A model generated the notes under the pieces. That model was given only the letters and a program-made list of their open reading frames with translations. It did not search any database and was not told the origin of the DNA. The translations under genes and the position numbers were made by a program. This document shows positions 58,584-64,000 of a stretch of 64,000 nt of DNA, one piece after another (position 1 is the stretch's first letter; the number at the start of each line of letters is the position of its first letter). The stretch comes from Bacteroidota bacterium. Its GTDB lineage: Bacteria; Bacteroidota; Bacteroidia; Chitinophagales; LD1. The DNA is taken from positions 1 to 64,000 of the forward strand of contig CANJRM010000008.1 in NCBI GenBank assembly GCA_947476645.1, written 5' to 3'.

Positions 58584-59822
58584 TTACATTTTCAACTTTC
58601 TCATCTTCGGAGCAAACAAAAATGTGGTGCTCACTACAACAAGTGTCATACATCCGCCAAAAATTACAGAAGGAATGGTGCCGAATAATTTTGCGGCAAG
58701 CCCGCTTTCGAACGCTCCGATTTCATTCGATGATGCAATGAAAATCTGATTTACGGCACTTACTCTTCCGCGCATGTTATCGGGTGTCATGGTTTGTAAA
58801 ATAGTTTGACGAATCACCACACTCACGTTGTCGAATGCGCCCGTAAGAAATAGCATACAAAAAGACAACAAGAAGTTTTCAGAAAAAGCAAAAGCAATTG
58901 TTGCTAAACCGAAACCTGTTACTGCTACCAATAAATTTCTTCCTGCATTTACTGTTGGCGGATAGTAAGCAAGAAACAATCCCATCACCACACTTCCGAA
59001 AAACGGAGAAGCGCGCAATATTCCTAAACCTTCGGGCCCCACATGCAAAATATCGCTGGCAAAAACAGGGAGTAGCGCAACCGCACCACCAAACAAGACC
59101 GCAAATAAATCGAGCGAAATTGCAGAAAGCATCTCCTGTTTATTAAAAACAAATCGCAAACCTGCAGTAAGCGATTGATAAAGCGTTTCTGTTTTTTCTT
59201 TGGGAGGTGTTTCTTTTATAGGCACGCGCAGAAAAACGAAAAACGAAAGAAGCATGATGACAACTGCAAAAGCAAATGAAAATTCAACATTGGAGTATCC
59301 GTAAATAATTCCTCCGAGTGCGGGTCCTAGAACTGCCGCAGTTTGCCATGCGTTACTTCCCCAGGTAGCGGCATTCGGATAAAGTTCCCGCGGAATCAAT
59401 TGCGGAAAAATGCTTTGATAAGCTGGTGCCATAAAACCGCGGATAATTCCGCTGATACCAATGATTAAATAAATAGGAAGTGCTCCGTAAAGTTTAAAGA
59501 GCGTTGCATCGCCACTCAAAATAATTCCAATCACTGCAAAGCAAATCGTGATGCCCAGAATTGTTCTTCGTGCAATTTTGTAGCGGTTAAATAAATCAGC
59601 CGCGTGTCCGCCATAAAAAGAGGTGATAATAAATGGAAGCGCTTCACTTAAACCAAGCAAACCAAGAGCAAGTTTGTCGTGCGTGAGTTCGTAAATTTTC
59701 CAAGCAATAATTGTCTCTGCCATTTGCACGGCAAACGTGAGCATGAATCTCGATAGCTGAAAATTTCTGAAGGCTGCAATCTTCAATGCTGCATAAGCGT
59801 CCTTCTTTTCTTTCTGTTCCAT
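58584..59822 (-). CDS. MFS exporter (MFS_3/EntS-like)
   Basis: A 412-residue twelve-helix transporter of the major facilitator superfamily. It carries FRNFQLSRFMLTFAVQMAETIIAWKIYELTHDKLALGLLGLSEALPF, the motif YGGHAADLFNRYKIARR after helix 2, and QTMTPDNMRGRVSAVNQIF after helix 9. These are the EntS/MFS_3-type signatures of multidrug or siderophore exporters. The substrate is unknown. Its start overlaps the stop of the TrmH-like gene by one base, so the pair is one operon. Confidence 0.88.
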   Translation of the reverse strand: MEQKEKKDAYAALKIAAFRNFQLSRFMLTFAVQMAETIIAWKIYELTHDKLALGLLGLSEALPFIITSFYGGHAADLFNRYKIARRTILGITICFAVIGIILSGDATLFKLYGALPIYLIIGISGIIRGFMAPAYQSIFPQLIPRELYPNAATWGSNAWQTAAVLGPALGGIIYGYSNVEFSFAFAVVIMLLSFFVFLRVPIKETPPKEKTETLYQSLTAGLRFVFNKQEMLSAISLDLFAVLFGGAVALLPVFASDILHVGPEGLGILRASPFFGSVVMGLFLAYYPPTVNAGRNLLVAVTGFGLATIAFAFSENFLLSFCMLFLTGAFDNVSVVIRQTILQTMTPDNMRGRVSAVNQIFIASSNEIGAFESGLAAKLFGTIPSVIFGGCMTLVVVSTTFLFAPKMRKLKM

Positions 59823-60616
59823 TATTTATCTCCTCTTTGTCGCACCGCTTCGAATAAAAGTATTCCTGCACTCACGCTCACATTGAGCGAATCAATTTCT
59901 CCGAGCATCGGTATTTTTATTTTCTCGTCAGCAGCATTCAACCATTCACTACTTAATCCTGTTGCTTCTGTTCCTACAACTATGGCTGTTGCGTTTTTAA
60001 AGTTTTGTTCGTAGTAAAATTTCGTTGCGCTTAATTCTGCCGCATAAGTAGTGATGCTGTTCTTGTTCAAAAACTCAATGGCGCCTTTCGTTTCACACAC
60101 TGCAATTTGATTAGTAAAAACCGTTCCTATGCTCGAGCGAATTACATTCGGATTGTAGATATCGGTTTTTGCATCGCAAATAATTACTGCATCAACTCCG
60201 GCTGCATCACAATTGCGCAACATGGCTCCGAGGTTGCCTGGCTTTTCAACCGCTTCGATTACAAGTATGAGTGAATTACTTTTGAGGGAAATGCTTTCAG
60301 GTGAATGGCTTTTCGGTTTTGCTGTGACAATAATTCCTTCGGTTGTTTCGCGGTAAGCGAGCGAATCGTAAACAGCTCTTGAAATAGAGAACTGTTGGTT
60401 GATTGCTTTTAATTCTTTGAATGGATATTCTTTCGAATCGGTGAAAATTTCTTCGCAAACAAAAAGCGATTCTATTTCGTAGCCCGCGCGATGTGCCAAA
60501 ACGATTTCACGCAAACCTTCAATCAAAATCAAATTTTGTTCTCTGCGCTCGCTCGTTTTTTCGAGCTTCTTCAGGTTTTTAATTTTAGGATTTTGTGGAC
60601 TTGTGATTCTTTCCAT
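59822..60616 (-). CDS. TrmH/SpoU-family RNA 2'-O-methyltransferase
   Basis: A 264-residue protein of the trefoil-knot SPOUT group. It has an N-terminal substrate-binding domain (NPKIKNLKKLEKTSERREQNLILIEGLREIVLAHRAGY). The SpoU motifs are EAVEKPGNLGAMLRNCDAAGVDAVI, AIVVGTEATGLSSEWL and IPMLGEIDSLNVSVSAGILLFEAVRQR. These methylate a ribose in tRNA or 23S rRNA; the exact target cannot be read. It is divergent from corA, with 41 bases between. Confidence 0.9.
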   Translation of the reverse strand: MERITSPQNPKIKNLKKLEKTSERREQNLILIEGLREIVLAHRAGYEIESLFVCEEIFTDSKEYPFKELKAINQQFSISRAVYDSLAYRETTEGIIVTAKPKSHSPESISLKSNSLILVIEAVEKPGNLGAMLRNCDAAGVDAVIICDAKTDIYNPNVIRSSIGTVFTNQIAVCETKGAIEFLNKNSITTYAAELSATKFYYEQNFKNATAIVVGTEATGLSSEWLNAADEKIKIPMLGEIDSLNVSVSAGILLFEAVRQRGDK

Positions 60617-60657
60617 CGCGCACGAATCTATCAGTTATTATTATTTTGCGCAGCGCA

Positions 60658-61680
60658 ATGGCTACCGATTCAAAATCGAAAATTTCTTTTTACCACTACA
60701 ACGAAAGCGAATTCATATACGAAGAAACAGCTTCGCTGCAAGCCAGCGCTTTAAAAGATAAAAGCGCGCATGTCAACTGGGTCAACATTTTAGGTATAGA
60801 AGACAAAGAAATGCTACGGCAGGCAGCAGAACTTTACAATTTGCACCCGCTTGTTCTGGAAGATATTCAAAATCCGAATCAGCGGGCAAAAATTGAGGAC
60901 TATAATGATTCCTTGTATGTGGTGTTGCGCATGTTTTCGCTGGTAAATGGTGAAGTACAAGACCAGCAAGTGAGTTTAGTGCTACGCGATAATGTGTTGC
61001 TTAGTTTTCGAGAAAAGGAGTTTGGTGTTTTTAAAAAATTAGTTGGAGACAAGCTGACCAATAACACCGGCAACATTCGAAAGAAAGGCGAAGATTATCT
61101 GCTTTATACTTTGCTCGATACTATAATTGACCAGTATTTTTTAGTGATAGAGGATGTAGAAGTACGCGTGGAAAAGTTGGAGCAGGAAATTTTTTCTAAT
61201 TCTAACGATTCACAATTACTTACCTTACAACAATTAAAAAGCGAAGTGCTTTACATGCGCAAAAACATTGTGCCCGTTCGCGACCTTATTACGAATTTAA
61301 TTCGCAATGAAATTGAATACTTCGAAGCCGACAATAAATATTACCTGCGCGATTTGCAAGACCACATGACTCGTAATGTGGAAGAGCTCGATTTTTTGCG
61401 CGACCAATTAAGTGGTTTGATGGATTTATATTACTCGCTGCAAAACCACAAGATGAACAACGTAATGAAAACATTGACCGGTGTTTCGTTTGTGTTGCTG
61501 CCGTTGAATTTTATCGCCAGCATTTACGGTATGAACTTTACACACATACCACACACCGATGATATAAACGGCTTTTGGGAGTTAGTGGCTGCCATGGCAT
61601 TTATTGCTGTGATACTTACCTATTTTGCCTTTAAGCGCAACTGGCTTTCTACAAAAGATTTTGACAACAACTCCAAATGA
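60658..61680 (+). CDS. corA: Magnesium/cobalt transporter CorA
   Basis: A protein of 340 residues. The N-terminal cytoplasmic domain includes EMLRQAAELYNLHPLVLEDIQNPNQRAKIEDYNDSLYVVLRMF. A long helix (LEQEIFSNSNDSQLLTLQQLKSEVLYMRKNIVPVRDLITN) follows. Two C-terminal membrane helices carry the selectivity motif YGMNF between them (FIASIYGMNFTHIP). The track starts at a TTG 12 bases upstream; the ATG at 60658 (MATDSKSK) is preferred. Its stop overlaps nadD by four bases. Confidence 0.92.
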   Translation: MATDSKSKISFYHYNESEFIYEETASLQASALKDKSAHVNWVNILGIEDKEMLRQAAELYNLHPLVLEDIQNPNQRAKIEDYNDSLYVVLRMFSLVNGEVQDQQVSLVLRDNVLLSFREKEFGVFKKLVGDKLTNNTGNIRKKGEDYLLYTLLDTIIDQYFLVIEDVEVRVEKLEQEIFSNSNDSQLLTLQQLKSEVLYMRKNIVPVRDLITNLIRNEIEYFEADNKYYLRDLQDHMTRNVEELDFLRDQLSGLMDLYYSLQNHKMNNVMKTLTGVSFVLLPLNFIASIYGMNFTHIPHTDDINGFWELVAAMAFIAVILTYFAFKRNWLSTKDFDNNSK

Positions 61681-62252
61681 AAATCGGTCTCTTCTTCGGC
61701 TCGTTTAATCCGGTTCACAATGGTCATTTGATTATTGCCAACTATGTTTGTGAGACAACGGAGTTGCAAAAGGTTTGGTTGGTGGTGAGTCCGCAAAATC
61801 CATTGAAGCAAAAAGAAACTTTGCTTCGCGAATACGACCGATTGCATTTAATCAACCTCGCTATTGAAGACAACAAAAACCTAAAGGCATCGAACATTGA
61901 GTTTAAATTGCCGAAGCCGAGCTATACCATTGATACGCTCACTTATCTCCAAGAAAAATATCCGCAACATGAGTTCTCTTTAATTATGGGTAGCGATAAT
62001 TTGGAAACACTTCATAAATGGAAGAACTATGAATTGATTTTACAGAACTACCCTATTTATGTTTACCGCAGAAGAAATGCCGACACAAATCCTTTTCCCA
62101 AGAACAAGAAGATTTATTTTCTAGAATTTCCATTTCTCGATATTTCCGCCACTTTCATTAGAGAGAATTTAAAGAACGGAATTTCGATGCAGTATTTTCT
62201 TCCTGAGCCGGTTTGGAAATACATTGACGAAATGAAGCTTTATAATAAGTAA
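61677..62252 (+). CDS. nadD: Nicotinate-nucleotide adenylyltransferase
   Basis: A 191-residue nucleotidyltransferase that joins NaMN and ATP to deamido-NAD in NAD synthesis. The signature GLFFGSFNPVHNGHLIIAN (G-x-F-x-P-x-H-x-G-H) is at residues 3-21, FSLIMGSDNLETLHKWKNYELIL lies in the middle, and the adenine-site motif ISATFIRENLKNG is near the C-terminus. Length is normal. It overlaps corA by ATGA, so translation is coupled. The 500-base spacer downstream holds a DnaA-box-like cluster. Confidence 0.95.
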   Translation: MKIGLFFGSFNPVHNGHLIIANYVCETTELQKVWLVVSPQNPLKQKETLLREYDRLHLINLAIEDNKNLKASNIEFKLPKPSYTIDTLTYLQEKYPQHEFSLIMGSDNLETLHKWKNYELILQNYPIYVYRRRNADTNPFPKNKKIYFLEFPFLDISATFIRENLKNGISMQYFLPEPVWKYIDEMKLYNK

Positions 62253-62257
62253 AATCG

Positions 62258-62466
62258 CTTTCCACACCTACCCTGTTAATTAAGGTTGAAAACTGTGGGT
62301 AAGTAGCTTGCAACTATTTTTGGTTTAGCCGATTTAAAACACGTCCGTTTCTTCATTCTTTTTTTCTTGGAAATGTTTTAGGTAATCCACACAGTAATCC
62401 ACACGATGTTAGCGTAAACTTATGCAGTTTCTTATGTCAACATCACTATCCACAGCTTGTGAATAA
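62258..62466. other. Candidate replication origin (DnaA-box-like cluster)
   Basis: Six near-consensus DnaA boxes lie in about 210 bases. They are CTTTCCACA (62258), TTACCCACA on the minus strand (62294-62302), TAATCCACA (62383 and again 62395, a 12-base step), CTATCCACA (62446) and TTATTCACA on the minus strand (62458-62466). Four differ from TTATCCACA at one position only, CTTTCCACA fits TTWTNCACA with one mismatch, and the last fits TTWTNCACA exactly. The following 200 bases are AT-rich, with TTTATTTAACCATTTAC-like stretches. No gene lies in 62253-62751. Gene direction changes here: mostly minus to the left, plus to the right. It could also be a DnaA-regulated spacer rather than the origin. 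Confidence 0.45.
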
Positions 62467-62682
62467 ACCTGCACTTTTGAGGATTGGCGCACTTCTCCAA
62501 GTAACACTGGGTGTGAATTGGTGTTTATCTTCTTTTGAAAACGGTTAATCAAAATTTTAAAGAAGAAAGTTTATCTAACAATTCACAGCCCTAATAATAA
62601 GGGCTATAAATTTTATTTAACCATTTACAATTAATACAGGGTGTTGATGGTGTAAAAAACAAATCTTTCCCGAAACCCATTT

Positions 62683-62690
62683 TACCTTTG
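62683..62690 (+). promoter_or_regulatory. Promoter -7 element of the L,D-transpeptidase gene
   Basis: TACCTTTG, a perfect TAnnTTTG match. There is no good TTG at 19-21 bases upstream. The leader would be about 55 bases. Confidence 0.4.
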
Positions 62691-62751
62691 TGCCGTATAT
62701 AATTTGAACATTGCGTTGCAATAAAGGAACCAAAAGAAGCGTTATCTGTTC

Positions 62752-63537
62752 ATGAAAGGAATGAAGGTTGTCTTTCTCTTACTTGTTTTTGCTATTACCT
62801 CGGCATTTATGCCGGGCAATTTATCGTTTGAGGATATGCAGAAAAATTTTGAGCGCGTGAATGATGCCTATTCGCGCAAGGAAGAATACTTTAAAATGAA
62901 ATGTCGTTCAAAGGAAATTCCAGAGGAAACTTTCGGCAATATGTTTTTGAGGGTGTTTAAGCAGGAAGCTATTATGGAAGTTTGGGTGCAGAAGCCAGAT
63001 GGAAAATATGTTTTGTTTAATCAGTTTGGAATTTATTCAATGAGTGGAAGCCTGGGACCAAAACGCCAGCAGGGCGATTGTCAGGTGCCCGAAGGTTTTT
63101 ATTACATCAACGATTTTAACCCACAGAGCAATTATCATTTGTCGTTAGGGGTAAGTTATCCGAACGAATCGGATATGCGATTGAGCAATGCGCCACGTAA
63201 AGGTGGTGATATTTATATTCATGGCGGGCAGGCGAGTGCGGGATGTATGGCTATGAGTAATTACTACATCGAAGATATTTACATCTGTGCGGTGAAAGCA
63301 AAAACAAACGGACAGCAGAAAATTCCGGTGCAGATTTTTCCTTTTAAACCGACAGTAATCAACATGGAATATTATTCGCGTTTCAGAGAGTTTGCTATCA
63401 ATTCAAAGCTCTGGAAAAATTTACAACAGGGTTACCAAATGTTTGAAAGAACAAATCGCTTACCCGAAGTTTATGTGGGCGCAAATGGTTACTACCTGTT
63501 TATTGACCCGGCTTCTGCTTCTGCCTCTACAAAATAA
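62752..63537 (+). CDS. L,D-transpeptidase-like (YkuD) protein
   Basis: A 261-residue protein with a signal peptide (FLLLVFAITSAFMPG). The YkuD-type catalytic stretch is PRKGGDIYIHGGQASAGCMAMSNYYIEDIY, with the His and the Ser-x-Gly-Cys nucleophile site in the usual order. Earlier KYVLFNQFGIYSMSGSLGPKRQQGDCQVPEGFYYINDFNP matches the murein L,D-transpeptidase group. It would form 3-3 crosslinks or attach proteins in peptidoglycan. Length is normal. It lies right of the candidate origin and before a PSD-like gene. Confidence 0.88.
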   Translation: MKGMKVVFLLLVFAITSAFMPGNLSFEDMQKNFERVNDAYSRKEEYFKMKCRSKEIPEETFGNMFLRVFKQEAIMEVWVQKPDGKYVLFNQFGIYSMSGSLGPKRQQGDCQVPEGFYYINDFNPQSNYHLSLGVSYPNESDMRLSNAPRKGGDIYIHGGQASAGCMAMSNYYIEDIYICAVKAKTNGQQKIPVQIFPFKPTVINMEYYSRFREFAINSKLWKNLQQGYQMFERTNRLPEVYVGANGYYLFIDPASASASTK

Positions 63538-63574
63538 TTTCAACAACTCTTCTCTCTTCTTTTAGTTTCGCAGT

Positions 63575-64000
63575 ATGAAAATTGTGAAGCGAAGTTTAAT
63601 TGCCATTCTAGCTATATCTGTTTTAATGTTTGCTTATTACCAGTTTTGGTTTTTGCGGCAGCCGGCAAGAAATATTCCAAACAACGATTCTGTTTTCGTG
63701 GCACCGGCAAATGGCGTTGTGGTTTCAGTAAATAAATGGAACACAGCAAGTCTTACTATTTTGAAAAAGGAATTCGGAACTATCAACGTGTGGACAAAGG
63801 ATGTTGATACAGCCGGAACAATTGTTTCGATACAAATGGATCCAACCAACGTTCACTTTCAGCGAGCACCAACTGCCGGAAAAGTAATGTCAGAAATATA
63901 TACCAAAGGAAGTTTTAATAATGCTGTGGTGATGAGTAACCGGTTCGGTATTCGTTTCGAGAATGAGCACAATGAGTTTTTAATGGAAACCACCACGGGC
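63575..64000 (+). CDS. Phosphatidylserine decarboxylase-like protein, cut by the window end
   Basis: The first 142 residues are seen. An N-terminal membrane helix (SLIAILAISVLMFAYYQFWF) is followed by VFVAPANGVVVSVNKW, then TIVSIQMDPTNVHFQRAPTAGKVMSEIYTKG and NAVVMSNRFGIRFE. This is the beta-rich core of the PSD family (P-A-D/N-G-x-V, then D-x-H-x-x-R-A-P). PSD makes phosphatidylethanolamine by a pyruvoyl group formed at a Gly-Ser-Thr-like site that would lie beyond the window. The track missed it because it has no stop here. The gene could equally be a PSD homologue of other function. Confidence 0.8.
   Translation, partial: MKIVKRSLIAILAISVLMFAYYQFWFLRQPARNIPNNDSVFVAPANGVVVSVNKWNTASLTILKKEFGTINVWTKDVDTAGTIVSIQMDPTNVHFQRAPTAGKVMSEIYTKGSFNNAVVMSNRFGIRFENEHNEFLMETTTG

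Overview
The window looks like chromosomal DNA of a free-living, non-pathogenic-looking member of the Bacteroidota. The evidence is the set of type IX secretion (T9SS) cargo with C-terminal sorting domains of types A and B, a PID-CTERM small protein, DUF3078, PspC/head-GIN and Ig-like lipoprotein families typical of that phylum, TAnnTTTG-type promoters, and the general lack of Shine-Dalgarno sequences. No rRNA, tRNA, CRISPR array, transposase or prophage gene was found.

Layout. 0-11 kb: a PID-CTERM peptide, an alkyltransferase-like protein, trmB, an HD hydrolase, two tandem class III adenylate cyclases, a TetR-controlled phenylacetyl-CoA epoxidase operon (tetR-paaABCD), hflX and a DUF3078 protein. 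11-21 kb: a padR-pspC-GIN envelope-stress-like operon, glyS, an MsbA-like ABC exporter, rbfA and a LolC/E-like permease. 21-35 kb: anmK, a cytochrome c lipoprotein, a 1039-residue gliding/T9SS type B protein, two amidohydrolase-like secreted proteins, an Ig-like lipoprotein, mnmG and ybeY. 35-43 kb: an M43 metalloprotease, a small HTH regulator divergent from a frameshifted gene, and two T9SS proteins. 43-55 kb: a cyclic-nucleotide-binding protein next to a 920-residue transporter with a HEAT-like tail, a thioesterase-like protein, an M29 aminopeptidase, an SRPBCC protein, a frameshifted TMEM175 channel, and a run of three T9SS cargo genes. 55-64 kb: a WYL regulator, three unknown genes, an MFS exporter, a TrmH-type methyltransferase, corA-nadD, a 500-bp spacer rich in DnaA-box-like sites, an L,D-transpeptidase and the start of a phosphatidylserine decarboxylase-like gene.

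The most unusual feature is not one gene but a class of short degenerate tandem tracts with 7-bp (sometimes 8-bp) periodicity. About a dozen are visible, and most lie inside genes without breaking the frame. They sit in a loop of MnmG (next to a REP palindrome that is also translated), in YbeY, in PaaD, in the linker and one loop of two T9SS C-terminal domains, and in signal peptides or their N-terminal extensions. Their translations repeat every seven residues. This looks like an active process that writes sequence into tolerant positions of proteins. A second family, REP-like palindromes (GTCATGCTGAGCTTGTCGAAG and its mate), occurs four times.

About two thirds of the coding sequence left of 62.3 kb is on the minus strand and both genes to its right are on the plus strand. 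Together with the DnaA-box cluster and two CCACGTGG parS-like sites upstream of mnmG, this makes the window a candidate for the replication origin region. Two genes carry single-base frameshifts, which could be real or assembly errors.
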